From NCBI GenBank assembly GCA_963969595.1, contig OZ018410.1:2790001-2854000 (forward strand): a stretch of 64,000 bases of DNA, written 5' to 3'. Of the stretch, positions 1-12,555 are shown in pieces. The notes under the pieces are model-generated. The model did no database searches, was not told the DNA's origin, and was given only the letters and a program-made list of their open reading frames with translations. Both the position numbers and the translations under genes were made by a program. Source of the stretch: Neckera pumila. Taxonomy: Eukaryota; Streptophyta; Bryopsida; Hypnales; Neckeraceae. Every line of letters begins with the position of its first letter. Positions within the stretch are counted from its first letter, which is position 1.

Positions 1-115
1 AAGAACATTGTCATTTTGACAACCTCTAGCAGATAGGGTTGTATTCATTAGGTTGTTGCCTTTAAATTATTCAAGAAAGTTGGTTTAGTGTTTCAATTCT
101 TTGGCAGTGATAGGC

Positions 116-1197
116 TACTATAGAATAATGAATGGGGAGTGCCGTCAGTTAGTTACAAGCTAGCTGATTGATCTTGAGAATTTTTGATATTGAGATAGAA
201 ATGTTTAGGAAGGGGTTCCAGAAGAGAAATGAAGGTTTTCGAAAACTAGCCGACTAGAAAAAAATTGTTGGCATTTTGGCAAGCTGTCCTAGGAGTATCC
301 ACAACAAGCCGACTAAAAGGCATTTTTCACGGCGAACAACTGACCGGGCATATACTCAGTTTAGAAATTTTTTTAATACAATATATACTATTCTAGTGTT
401 CCAAGTAACCAAGGTAACTAAACTATAATACCAAATTACCAACTATCAAATTCCTAACAATCAAGTATTCCTCATTCAAAGGCTGACAGGCATCCAAAGT
501 CATTAGCTTTTAGTATTTGGGATAGAGTGAAGGATTCCAAATTTTCCATATCTCCACTTTGGAAGAATGATAGTAACTACCGTTTTTTGTATGGTAACCC
601 GTCTTCTTACTTGAATTCTCCTAATTGACCGAGTGCAAGTGATCCATCTTGTTCATTTGGGACAACTGATACTAACGATAGTGGTATGCAGATTTCTTGA
701 CTTCCAATACTAACCACACTAACCAACCTTCGGAAAATACTTGGACCCTTTGTGAATCCTTGTATTTTTTGAAGGCTACATCCTTGGCCCTAAAGTGGTA
801 GGGACTTTGCCAAGTTCAACTCCTTCCAAGGATACCTTTTAGACAAAAAATAGAGAGTGAATGCCAACATTTTTTAACCCTAAACACTTGGAACAAAAAT
901 GGGGAATGAATGACAAGGAAACTTAAAGCAAAAAAAACATGGGGAGGAAACAAAAATCCCCCACCAAAACAAAAAACTGAATCCATTTTAGACATTTAGG
1001 AGAGTAGATAATTGAAATAAAAAATGTCGGCTGATTGCCTAAGTACATTAAAAAATGGGGGATATGAACCGATAAAATTTGCAGTCATTAGGCCCACTTC
1101 CAAGTAAAAATTAAAAAATCCAAGCCACCTCCTAGAAGCTAGGAAATTGTCCGTTTTCTGTACAGAACTCCCCCGACTGTGCTATAGAATCAAAGCA
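116..1197. mobile_element. ~1.08-kb insertion in copy A, type unknown
   Basis: Absent from the matching place in copy B (near 11490). The two edges share a short imperfect direct repeat of the form ggctRctaYagaat (near 113-127 and 1199-1212), as a target-site duplication of about 14 bp would leave. No clear terminal inverted repeats, no long ORF and no poly-A tail were seen. It could be an old retroposed element, or the difference could be a deletion in copy B between short direct repeats. No gene is seen in it. Confidence 0.45.
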
Positions 1198-2229
1198 CAG
1201 GCTGCTACAGAATCGAAGCACACAATGGTGAAGCCACTCATTCACATGATGCATGATTCTATCCCGAATCCGCTGGACAACTGAAACAGTTTACATTAAT
1301 CAAGGCCATTATTTCTGAAGCAATTGAAGGGAACTTCAGTGTGCACAGAACCAAAGAACAAGCCAAGGGAAAAGAACCAAAATAACTCAAATGTCTTGAA
1401 TCCATAAAAGACCACCTAGTAATAAATCATTGCCGATTCTCATAAAAACCTTGTTCCATGCGATACGGTGATCAGCAAAGGAAGTCATTGATCGTGAACT
1501 GGAAAGAAATGGAACAACGTGAGTACATTCATATCCAACACTGAAACTAAAACCAATACACAACATGCTCGTGGAAACAAACACTAGATATTTATAGAAG
1601 TGATGTCAAGGTTACCCTATTTATGATCGCAACTTCAATGAAATCCGAGAATTAAGAAGTTCTTGAAAGTCAAAGCCTGATACTGAAGCAACCCAAGCAA
1701 CGAGATCACTTAAAAGAGAGATGGCAAGAGGGCTCCCGTAATCTGGAAAAAGTGATCGCTACAGCAATTGACTCGATCAATGCCCGAAACTTCAAGTTCT
1801 TCTTGTGCTCAAATTGAGCACCTCCGCGAGCACTTGATACAAGCCGAGTTCGCTTGACAATGTCGTGTCCAAAAAGTGGGACTCCAAAGACAACTTGTCG
1901 GCTCTTCTTAAACTGCCAAGTGCCCATCCATTGGAGCTTCCACATACGATGGATAGAATTGGTAACGTACTGCACTGCTATGCAGTATACTGCACTTCAG
2001 AATACAAAGATCCACCTAGCCCACGAAACAGTGTTTCGAATAAAACTAAATGATTTCAGGAACTTTGAGACATCACCATGACCATAGGGGGACCTGCTTA
2101 TGGATTATGGGAGAGTTCCTCTTCATCATACTATCTAAAAGTTTCCAGCATATTATGTGGCCAACAAATACCAGACATTTAACCCCTAAATGCCCAACCA
2201 AGCTCACAAATGAACACTCCTTCAAGCCT

Positions 2230-3547
2230 CCCGTTTCGGATCGGAAGGTTATGCCATTCATCTGTAGCCATGTCATAGAAACAAACCAAACCCCCATCGC
2301 ACGCATACCGCCATGTCTAGAGGGAAACTCAATTTCACGCCATGCCACTCCTGGGATTTGGCGTCAAACATTAGGTTCCAAAAGGAATCTAAACTACTGT
2401 CCAATCCCAGAAGACCAAAGAGGTTGAGATTTGCCTCCGCAAAACTTACTTCGAAGCTGGAGGAATCTGACAGTGAGGACCAAGCACCGGAGCTGTTTTT
2501 AAGCTCGATAATTCGAGGGACGGGTAGCCGTGCAAAGACCAATCCTGCCAAATCCTCTGACAAATTGCTCCAAAGCCCTGGGTCTACCATCTCCGGGTGA
2601 TGAATGCATATGTGCCTACATACTTGTGAACCGTTTTCTGCAGCAGCAGCGCCTTTCGCTACCCTGGCCTCTGTGCTGAAGTTTTCCGTACATGAGGCGG
2701 AAACAGCGCCTAATTCCATCACTTTCCCTAAATCCGATCCCTGTACATAAATGAGAATCTGTCACAGAAGTGATGTGAAACTGCTGCTTGCAATGAGTTT
2801 TCACCAATTAGAACGGTTCAAAAAGATTTAGGGCTCAGCTGAAACTGGAAACAGACCCCTCTAGATGAGGGAGCATAACATTCTTGAGTAGTAGAAGCAT
2901 GGCAGTTTGAGAACAATGTCATTTAGAGCAATTCATGCCAAATCAGACCAAATCAAGCAAAATGAAAGCTCGAACATGCTGAAGGAGCTCTCCCTTGTTC
3001 TAATTGAGCTCAAAATTGAAAAACGGGGATTCCTTCTCACGCCAATTTAGAGGGAGCCAACAAAAAGTCTTTAGAATGTTACGAAACGACCATTCCAACA
3101 ATTCAACTTCCGCAAATACATTTTCAGTTCTCCCCTTTTGGTTTTCTTCTGATTTTCAATTCCCTCTAGGAGACAATTAACATTCCCAACATTCTTCACC
3201 TTCATATGATTGAAGAACAGATATTGATGTAGTTCTCACATTACCTTGTTTACATCAGCTGGATTTAAGCTGCCCAACAATGGAGAGGATTCGGGCACTT
3301 GGATTTTCTGCACATCTCAAATTCGTACAAGGCCTGCTTTGAGAAAATTCATCGTTTCCCGCAAGATACTGGCGATGACCAGAAGGTCGGGCCTCTCTTC
3401 AATCGCTTCCATCTCATCACCATGTGCACCCGGTTCCAGCTCAGTCACAACATTCTCGATTTCGCTCAGCTCGGCAGAACAACATTTCAAACTGTGAAGC
3501 ACCTTGTTCAGCCTACATGAAACCTCAACATAGTCTTCTTTTGCCAT
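2230..3547 (-). pseudogene. F-box/kelch pseudogene (copy A)
   Basis: This is the counterpart of the gene at 12556-14664. Exon 1 runs from the ATG at 3547 to a kept GT donor at 3244, and exon 2 starts at 2740 after a kept acceptor. Exon 1 has a stop at codon 77, where CGA (Arg in copy B) has become TGA. Exon 2 keeps the F-box-like stretch (SNLSEDLAGLVFARLP) and then loses 14 bp (near 2308), shifting the frame. About 687 bp that encode most of the kelch-like half in copy B (12679-13365) are deleted, with the junction near 2276. Upstream and downstream flanks still align to copy B. Three independent lesions make a functional product very unlikely. Confidence 0.9.
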
Positions 3548-4357
3548 TCTGTCTAAAGAACCCTAAACCACTTAAACAGCTCTGAAGGAAGACTTAGAGT
3601 TCTCTAACACTAAATAGAGCCACAGAAACTCTCTAATTAATGCAAGAACTTGTCTCTATTTCCCGACTTTGAATGGTCACGACAGCTTCTTACAATTGGC
3701 TGATTGGAAAAAATCCCTACAGTATTTTCCCGAGCACGTCATCCCCATCAAATTCAGCACAGGAGAATGAGAAACAGACCCTGAAACTTAGGGTTTTAAC
3801 CCTAGCAATTAGGGTTTAAGCATTCGCCACCGCAAACCTCACTGTTGGGCTACAATCCACTGAGTTGCTGCGATCCTCACGACAACTCTGCGCAACTAAT
3901 TCAGTAGCGGATTCTTGTTTCCAATGATCGAATAACACCTCACTAATCATGTTGCACAAAGGGTCTCCCGTACTCCATTCGATGCACAGTAGCCATACAT
4001 CAGTCGCGGAAGTATGAGAACAACACCGAGAATCTCATCAACGGTGATGAAATTGGGACAGCGAGGGCTTCGTGATCATGATTTTGTGGACAAGGCGCTG
4101 CAAGCGTGATCAGGAGCTTAACTCAGATTCATTTAGCAGAGACTTAGAAACCTCGGTGGTTTAAGTACAGGGAGTCGTAAACCTAGTTTAGTCCTTGGAT
4201 GACATTCAGCCAGGAACAATGGAACCCTAACGGTTCTATTCTACGAACAAATTTGTGAACCCTTGTCGCAGTCGGAGATGGATAATTTATACGTTTGAAG
4301 GTCAGCAAGGGAAGCCAAGCTGAACTCAAGGTGTCCGGGGATCTTATTAGAGACTAA

Positions 4358-4698
4358 GAGCATCTCCTGCACCCCTCCAAAGAACCCCTCCACCTCTAAT
4401 TTTTGGATGATAAGCAATCAATTCTAGTGTATTTCATAGTATATTTTCACTTTCCCCTTCAAATAATCCATATTTGATGCAGACCTTTATGGTCACTACA
4501 TGCTATATTTTCTCTTGGGATTAGCAATTGTCATAACTTACTAACCTTACTTATTGCTTTTGCAAGTTTTGTGACTTGTGATTGGTTGGAAGTATATTTA
4601 GTGAGTTGTACTGTTGGAGATTCAAGTGGCCATCCCCTTCAAATTAGACAGATCTCGATTGAAGGAACAATTTGGGTGGAGGGCTACAAGAGATGCTC
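4358..4698. mobile_element. MITE, PIF/Harbinger-like (TAA target)
   Basis: Ends are inverted repeats: the left starts GAGCATCTCCTGCACCCC and the right ends in GGGCTACAAGAGATGCTC. TAA flanks both sides (4355-4357 and 4699-4701), the 3-bp target duplication typical of PIF/Harbinger. GAGCATCTCC is a common plant MITE terminus. It is 341 bp with no coding capacity, and the TAA at 4699-4701 is shared with the next element. Confidence 0.75.
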
Positions 4699-4701
4699 TA
4701 A

Positions 4702-5236
4702 GAGCATCTCTTACACCCCTCCAAAGAACCCCTCTAATTTTTGGATGATAACACTACAAGAGAAAGGGGTGTTTTAAGTAAGTTTTTAAGTATAGTCCTA
4801 GACATAAGATTTTAAGTAATGACCTTTAAGGAGATTTTTAGCAAAATTTTACTCAAAACGCATGTGCTTTAAGTAAAATTTTGTTGAAAATCTCCTTAAA
4901 GGTCATTACTTAAAACCTTATGTCTAGGACTTTATTTAAAAACTTATTTACAACATCACTTTCTCTTGTAGTATAAGCAATCAATTATAGTGTATTTCAC
5001 AGTATATTTTCACTTTTTCCTTCAAATAAGGTCATATTTGAAGGGCTCACTCACCCCTCTATGTGCTATATAATATCTTGGGATTAACAAGTCGTCATAA
5101 TAAATGATAGCTTGTGATTGGTTGGAAGTATATTTTAGGGAGTTGCACTATTGGGGATACAAGTGGCTATCCCCTCTACATTAGATGGATCTAGATTGAA
5201 GGAGCCTGGCTATTTGGAGGGCTGCAGGAGATGCTC
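4702..5236. mobile_element. Second PIF/Harbinger-like MITE with a nested insertion
   Basis: Same family as the element at 4358-4698, placed directly after it with a shared TAA, and followed by TAA at 5237-5239. Ends are GAGCATCTCTTACACCCC and GGGCTGCAGGAGATGCTC. Without the internal insertion (4752-4973) it would be about 310 bp. Beyond it (5240 on) the sequence matches 17735-17830 of copy B, so the pair arrived after the duplication or was lost from B. Confidence 0.75.
4752..4973. mobile_element. CACTA-type hairpin MITE nested in the MITE at 4702-5236
   Basis: Begins CACTACAAGAGAAAG and ends CTTTCTCTTGTAGTA, with TAA on both sides (4749-4751 and 4974-4976). The 3-bp duplication and CACTA start fit the CACTA superfamily. 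The sister element at 4358 shows the uninterrupted target (gatgataagcaatc). Nearly the whole 222 bp is one inverted repeat with a small loop near 4858-4868, so a transcript would fold into a long hairpin. Confidence 0.8.
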
Positions 5237-5245
5237 TAAGCCTTC

Positions 5246-5440
5246 CATGATTGTCACTTAGAAAATAAAGAACTTTCAAGAGTGTGTAGTAAGGTCTTCA
5301 AACTTCATAGGTACTCTTTCTTTTCTTTTTAAACCAAAATAAGGAGTCAACATTTCTTGAATATTTCCTTTGCAGCTGCTTCCTTGAAAAGCTCCTAAAA
5401 TTTCAAGAATTTTGAGTGAGTTTTGTTTTTATTTGTTTTG
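5246..5440. repeat. Dispersed ~150-bp repeat, four copies
   Basis: The stretch with tctttcttttctttttaaa and aaggagtcaacatttcttg recurs in inverted orientation at about 7310-7470, in direct orientation at about 8560-8700, and in part at 17735-17830. The 5246 and 7310 copies flank the TTAA element at 5486-7310 as an inverted pair. No protein is evident in it. Confidence 0.6.
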
Positions 5441-5485
5441 ATTGGGTGAAGACATATGAATGACCCACTAGAGTTCTTTCATTAT

Positions 5486-7310
5486 CCCCTAAAGCCATAA
5501 GGGTATTTTTCCATCAAAAACCATTCAAAAGTGCCATTTCTATTGCTAAGAGCAAAAATCATTTAATTTTGTTTTTTTGTATGTATATCTATAGGATCTT
5601 GTACTAGACTAGTGTAAGAGTATATAGAAGAAATTTCAAAAATTTCAAAAATTTTGCCTACATAGATTGCATGATATTATTTTCATCTTAAGTGAAATAA
5701 AAAGAAAAAACTTTTTTGCACTGTGATCGATTAGATTTTTTGATTTTGAATTTTTTTAGCTTAAAATGTTTGCATAATTAGTTTTGGAGTTTTTGTGTTG
5801 AAGAATTGAGTTGAAAGACTAGGAGGATAAATTCAAAAAACACACACTTAATTTTCACTCATCAAATTCTTTTTTAAGTAGAAGTTTGTTTAAGATTGAA
5901 GAAAAAAATAAGCCGTTGATAGCTTTAAAATGAAGTTGAAACACACTAACCCCTAAGCACCCAAAGGGACCCAAAGTGTCCCCACATAGTTTGGAAGTTC
6001 AATTTGAATTGCTATAAATTTTCCATCCAATGTCTAAATTTTTTTTGGTTGGTAAACTTATTATCTCTCTTCTAATTTGTGCAGTAAAACTTTCACATCA
6101 ATCCAATATGTATTGATTTTTTTAGAGCCATTTGAAGTCATAGGTTCAATTTGTATCCACGTATCAAACTATGATTTGAGGAATGCAACTTTGGAGGTTT
6201 GTATTTCCTTCATCCAAGGTTCATTTTCAACAAGAATTCATTGGATTATATTCCCCTTCAAATATTGTGGTGAAATTTTTATATCAATCCAAACTGCTTT
6301 AAATGATTGGGATCAATTTGAAGTTCAAAATTTGTAAATTTTTGGATCACAGTGAACTTTGGATGCTTGTTTCTTCTTCATACAATGTCGTTTTTTATTA
6401 TTGTTTTTCATTCAAGCTTTTGCATAGGCATGCAATTTGTATGATTAAAATTTCATATCAATCTAAAAAGTTGTAAGTGTTTGAGAAGCATCTTAGTAGA
6501 AGGAGGTTCATTCTTAGTTGTGTTTTTTGCATCTTTTTTTGCTATTTTTTGACATTTCAAAGCCATTTTGCGAAAACAATGAATCAGTTGAATGATATTT
6601 TCTTTCATAGTGTGTTTGTATGCTGGTTTTGAAGAACTTTATAGTTTGAGGTGTTTTCATTTGGGTCGGTTTAGTGAAATCAAACTTCACCTTCACTGAT
6701 GTATTGCTAGGAAAATTTCAACATCCTTTTTCAACATCCTTTTTCAACACTAAAAGATTTATAATCTTGCAATCTATGTAGCCAAATGACTCAAAATTTG
6801 CTTCACATCATCTACAATATGTGTACTACAAGATTATACAATTGAGATTTCTATATCTTAATGACATTTAGACTTCCTGATAATACTTCAAAAGCAGTTA
6901 TGCTTTCAAACCCCAAAAGGCATTGGGCATTTAGGGGCTACTTTTACCAATGAAATTGTTCTAATTGTAAATCTTGACTCTATGAAACATTTTTTTGGAA
7001 AAATTGTAAAACTTGAATTCAAAAATTAATCTTGGAAGTTCATTTTTCAAGCAATCGCTTTATTTTTTCAAAAAACAAGAGTGTCCATAACTTTCTCATA
7101 TAACATGTCCAAATGGAATTAATTAAAGCTTCCTATGTAGATAAAAATAGAATATATAAGAAAAAAATTTACTATAAATATTTTACCTGTTGAACTAAAA
7201 TTTATGCTTATTGTGCTATAATTTTGCTTTTGGGCACCAATTGAAATAAAAGTTATACTTTTAGTAAGCTAATGATTTTTCTGTCTTTAGAAAAAATTTC
7301 AAAAAATCTT
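5486..7310 (+). mobile_element. TTAA-family element S1 (copy j), interrupted
   Basis: The left end (TTAT then CCCCTAAAGCC at 5486) and the following sequence match the S1 elements at 15892, 28560 and 38552, including the shared aggatcttRtac core at 5593. The S1 match stops at 5949, is interrupted by a second element (5950-6937), then resumes to about 7310. The CCTTTAGGGG right end was not found, so the element is truncated there. It codes for nothing. Confidence 0.65.
5950..6937. mobile_element. TTAA-family element nested in copy j
   Basis: Starts CCCCTAAGCACCCAAAGGG and ends GGGCATTTAGGGG. The left flank is CTAA and the right flank CTAC, where intact S1 copies have an uninterrupted ACTAATTCCAATGG. 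The interior (988 bp) is not like S1 or S2, so it is another subfamily with the same kind of ends. A related end (TTGGGCATTTAGGGG) occurs at 46721-46734. No transposase ORF is seen. Confidence 0.6.
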
Positions 7311-10300
7311 GACAAGAGCTTTTCAAGGAAAAATCGGAAAAGGAAATATTCAAAAAATGCTTACCTCTTATTTTGATTTCAAAAGATGAGGAAATACACC
7401 TATAAAGTTGAAAGATCTTATCAAACATTCTTGAAGGTCTTGCATTTAGAAAAAGCCTGCCATTGTTTTAATAAGTTTAGAAATGAAAGTGCTTATATGA
7501 ATGACTTGGTCTTTGTAAACTTGTACAAACAAGATTTGCATGAAATAAGCCATCTTACACTTCTTGCTATGCCTTAGTGCCTTACATGTAGAGTATAGTC
7601 CTCTGGAAGACCTTCACTTCTGCACCAGCAATGAATGCAGCTGCTGAGTTATCCAAAGAAATTAATTTTTTACAAAATGATTTCTTTTTGCTGAAAAAAA
7701 AGTTTGATAAAAATACTTTTTATTGCAATCCAACGTAACCAATTGTCAACCACAATGGACTGCTTTTTTTTAAATCTTCTTTTTAGATAAATTTTAAAAA
7801 TATTTTATAAGTGTTGTTTTATTCTATTTTGCACTCTTCATTATTAAATTTAGTTTACAAAGGAAAGAGGCCTTCCAAGTGCTTCCATCTTCTTCTAATG
7901 GTTGTATCTTTGTCTAATCAAATTACTTCTAAAGTAGATACACATTTATAAATGCCTACCCAAATCCATGCCCTACAAAATTTTAACATCAACAGGTACA
8001 TATTTCAAGATGCAATGATGTGAGAGTGTGAGCCTAAAAATGTGAGTTCATGAACCTTTAGCCTTGGTATAAATAGGTAATCTAAAACCATTGAAGGTGA
8101 CTATAACATAAATACCTATATATATATATATATAGGTATAATTATATAATCCTATAATTATGGAAGGTGCTAATAATGTAGGTACCTATAATATAGATGC
8201 CTAGGCTCATAGGTTTATAGTCTTAAGATCCTAGACTTACATACTAGCAACCTTGATTTAAAACGTTTAATCTATATACACTGAAATTAGAGTACAATTT
8301 ACGAAATCTACTAGGTCAGATTTTGAAATATCATCATTATTTCATGTATTAATATCCAAAAAAGTGTACAACAAAGTATTTGATTTGACTTAAAAAAATA
8401 GATCCAATAGCATTTACGGCATTGAATAGTGTGATTTTTTTGCCATTGAAATAACGTTTCAATCGGTAAAGGGTAGGAGTTCCAGCGTTTTTGTAGACAC
8501 GCCTTCCATATGATAAATTGGACCTTTCCAACTAGTCATTTTTCCTATGAGTGTTTTGAGAATAAAAAGTATAAAATTTGCAAGGGGTGTAAGATAAGTA
8601 CTACTCAAATTTTATGGAAGTTCTCTTTGCTTTTAAAAACCAAAATAAGTAGTCAACAACTCTTGTATCTTCTTCTTTTAGCTAGCTCCTTTAACTCCTA
8701 ATGATCCAAATGACCATTTTTTGATTGCCACCCTTCTTTTTAGAATTGCATGCCCATTCTCAAAACTTGAACTTTTAAAAAAATCAAAACCTATCTCTAG
8801 AAAATAAAAATACATTATGAAATCAATGGCAATAGTTTCATCAAATTTCATGTCAACTTTACTCTGTAGAACTTTTAAAAGTGGAGTGGAATGGTGTAGT
8901 TCACGGCTCATGAGTTTTGGTTCTATTTAGGCATAGATTGAAAAAGCAGCCAGCTAATTACTAATCTGATTGTTGCCCACCTCCTAAAGAGTTGATACAA
9001 AGAGCTCAAGGTGAAAACAAGTGTGCCCATTTTTGTTTTTTCTTACAAATATCACTCTCATTTCAATGACCATAGTGCATTGCAAGCTCCACCCAAAATT
9101 ACAGATTGACTAGAATGTTGTAAAATTTTATATGAGCATTTTCAACTCTCTTGTCTTTCATTGAGCACAATAAGGTAATCATGCCAAAATATACTCACGA
9201 AGATATGCTCCTTTAAAGTACACTACACTATTTTGGCATTTGATCCAAATAAAAATTTTAATCTAAGTATCTACTATTATATGAAGTCCATTAATTTGAA
9301 ATTTTTTCAAATGTTCACTTTCTATTTGACCTACAAGATCTAGTAGCTACATTCTATCCAATCTCAAGATAAAATGAGGAAACAAATTGCTCAAGTTCTT
9401 GGCAATTTGGGCCTATTTTTAAAGTACACCTTCTTTAGGTCTTTAGAGGGAAAAAGAATAAAAAAATTTAGGAACGCTTTAAGTATTTGTTTCATTTGAT
9501 CTTGATGGATGAGCACATACAAATAATCCATCCAAATTTTCCTATGATTGTATTCAAAGTTTTTTAGAAGAAGCTACAAAAAAAATTTAGGGACAAGGAT
9601 TACATCTTGCAAGCCTTAAGGTTCTTCACTTACGCTAGAATGAGGTCAAATAAATTTCATATGTGCCAAAAATAGTGACAAAAAAGCTTCATTACTATTA
9701 TTAGACTTTTCCATTTCTATTTTATTTTCTTCACAATTGAAAGTTAATTTCATTGTATTCATTAAATATGTTTTTTGGACATTCTATATGATTAAACTAT
9801 AATGTTTCAGAGTTCAAATTGTAAGGGAATCTAACGCACACCCTAGATTTGCAATGATAAATTTCCAATGAACTCAGTCAATTTTGAAAAAATATAGAAG
9901 TACCAATTTAAGTGCAGTATGAGGATGAGACGCTTTTAGAATTCAATTTGCATGTAGTAGTTGATTTCTTTCTTTTTAATTGTAGAATCAAAATTTGGCA
10001 TAGTCATGTAGTTGCTATGTTCATTTTCTTTAAAACTAGGGATACTCCCATTTTCCAAAATGACAAAGATGTATTATAAAGTATCCAACTTTGGAGAATA
10101 TTTTAATAGTAAAATCTAACCAATGCACCAAAGTATGATCTAAAAATCATTTCCATGTAGTTGGATGTATTATACAAAAAATTATTATTCATCAATAGAC
10201 TTGTAAACCAAAATTCTTTCCAAATAAATTGTAGATTGAATATTTGGAATCTTTATAAGTTATTTTCCTTCTTAGTTCAAAATGTTAAGTTTTTATAATG

Positions 10301-10985
10301 TTGATTTCTTAAGAATTTTTAACTGACTCATTTGATTCACTTTTGAGGGTCATTTTTTCAAAGAGGAAAGTCATCCTTGAGGCAAAATATACTTGTAACC
10401 TCTGCATTGTAGAATAATTTTAAAGACAAATATTTTAAACTATACTATATATACATTATAGGAAAGAGCCCAAAAGAATAAATAAAAAGTTGTGTACTTG
10501 GTACAAGTTTGCAATCTAATTCCTTGTTTAAAATTGAATGTTTAATTCTTCCTTTTTTAAAATAGTGTAGAGTTTTGAGGCACATAATTGCTTCAAAATA
10601 CTCTTGTAAAAATCAAAGCTGAATCTTCATCTTTATTTATTTATTTATTTAATTTAATATGACTAAGTAAAGGATCTTTTAGTTAACTTATTTGAGTCCA
10701 TCTTCCCAAATTTAGAGCAAAACCTCTGTCATTCTAAAATAGCAATTTGTCTTTTATTTCTTTGTCCTTTCCCAAGGTGAAGATTTGTCTTTCAAATTTT
10801 TAGAAGAAAAATTGCAAGTCTTTGACAAAATGTTAGAAAATGGATTGATAACTATTTCTTTTACATTTGCAATTTAACATGGAGAATGAAATAGAAGGTA
10901 CATGATGAAAGGAAAATTGCTAATAGCTTTGACTAGAGATTGAGTAGGTCTCTTAGGATCTCTAATTTGAAATGAAATCATGTGC
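7311..10985. other. AT-rich intergenic stretch, no gene seen
   Basis: Long AT-rich DNA with only short stop-rich ORFs. It holds inverted and direct copies of the 5246-5440 repeat (7310-7470, 8560-8700), an AT dinucleotide run near 8117-8136, and an ATTT run near 10635-10655. It probably consists of worn-down transposons, but no ends could be defined. Confidence 0.6.
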
Positions 10986-11012
10986 TCTTAAATATTATGA
11001 CTTTGATGGCTA

Positions 11013-11104
11013 CAACTTTTTGGGGACAAGATGCTAAACCCATTCCTCGAAGTGGGACCAACTTTTTGGGGACAAGATGCTAAACCCATTGCACGAAGTG
11101 GGAC
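11013..11104. repeat. 46-bp tandem repeat, two units
   Basis: Two consecutive near-identical 46-bp units begin at 11013 and 11059, each starting CAACTTTTTGGGGACAAG and containing a short stretch ending in GAAGTGGGAC. They lie just left of where copy B of the duplication is first matched (11373). The surrounding 10988-11372 has short ORFs on both strands but no recognisable protein. Confidence 0.8.
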
Positions 11105-12555
11105 CAACGGGATACATATTTTATTTTCCGGGGTAAAAGTAAGAGAAAGGCCCCTATTTTGTGTTGTATTTAGGGTGTATTCTGTAACTTCCCAACCTAA
11201 TATGGAGTCTCTGATTGCAAATATTAATTCAAAATTTGCAAATTTTTTTCCATGTGTCGCAAATAAAAAATTCCTGCGTTTTCCCCAGGTAAAATCCACC
11301 TTCTTGGTCTCACTTCGCAAGATAAGTTTAAAGTCCTGCTCTTGCAGGTTGCCCATTTCAAAAAACACAAAAATAAGAACATTGTCATTTTGACAACCTC
11401 CAGCAGACAGGGTTGTATTCATTAGGTTGTTGCCTTTAAATTGTTCAAGAAACTCGGTTTAGGGTTTAGGTTCTTTGGCAGTGACAGGTTGCTACAGAAT
11501 CGAAGCACACAATGGTGAAGTGTTCACATGATTCCATCCCAAATCAGCTGGGCAACTGCAACCGTTAACATTAATCAATGCCTTTCAGTTTCATCTGAAG
11601 TACTCCATAACTGTAGGGAACTTCATTGTAGACAGAACCACAGAACCACAGAACCATTGTAGACAGAACCACAGAACTCAAATGTCTCGGGTCCATAAGA
11701 GACCACCTAGTAATAAATCATTGCCAATTCTCGAGCAAACATTGTTCCATGCGATACGGTGATCAGCAAAGGAAGTCACTGAGTGTGAACTGGAAAGAAA
11801 TGGAACAAGGTGAGTACAATATTCATATCCAACACTGAAACTAAAACCAACACACAACATGCTCATGGAAACAAATACCAGGATTTGATATTTACAGGAG
11901 TGATGTCAAAGTTACCCTATTCATGACCGCAATTTTAATGAAATCCGAGAATTAAGAAGTTCTTGAAAGTCAAAGCATGATACTGAAGCAACCCAAGCAA
12001 CGAGATCACTTAAAAAGAGAGATGGCAGTAGGGCTCCAGTAATCTACAAAAAGTGATCGCAATTGACCCGATCAATGCCCGAAACTTCAAGTTCTTCTTG
12101 GGCTGAAACTGAGCATCTCCGCGAGCACCTGATACAAGCCGAATTCGCTTCAAAATGTCCTATCCAAAAAGTGGGACTCCAAAGGCGACTTGTCGGCTCT
12201 TCTTAGGCTGCCAAGTGACCATCCCATTAAAGCTTCCACATGAGACAAATAGAGCTGGTAACGGGCTGCATTGCACTTCAGAATACAGAGATCCACTAGC
12301 CCACGAAACAGTGTTTCCAAAAGAACTAGATTATTTCAGGAACTTGGAGACATCACCGTGACCATAGCGGAACCTGCCCATGCATTATGAGAGAGTTCCC
12401 TTATATCATACTATCTAAAAGCTCATGAAACAATCTAATATTACTGAAACCAAATCATGTGGTCAGCAAATTGATAGCAAGAAAAGCTCATGACTACCTT
12501 GCTAAAGCTTGACAAGCACTAGCATGTTGAACTTGCATCGCTTCGAGTCATCTGC

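Larger units (their letters stand above)
1..5330. repeat. Segmental duplication, copy A (degenerate)
   Basis: Bases 1-115 match 11373-11490 almost base for base, and the match resumes at about 1197 and runs to about 3950 (B: 11490-15022). A further stretch, 3950-4354 plus 5240-5330, matches 17580-17830. Copy A begins before the window. It differs from copy B by an extra ~1.08 kb at 116-1197, by a MITE stack at 4355-5239, and by deletions inside the F-box gene. Copy B has its own extra block at about 15023-17580. The copies are diverged by many substitutions, so the duplication is not recent. It carries an F-box gene that is broken here and appears intact in copy B. Confidence 0.85.

Noticed and set aside
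10988..11422. 144-codon minus frame and 120-codon plus frame
   Set aside because: Overlapping frames on both strands across a 46-bp tandem repeat and the start of copy B, with no recognised domain. Likely non-coding.
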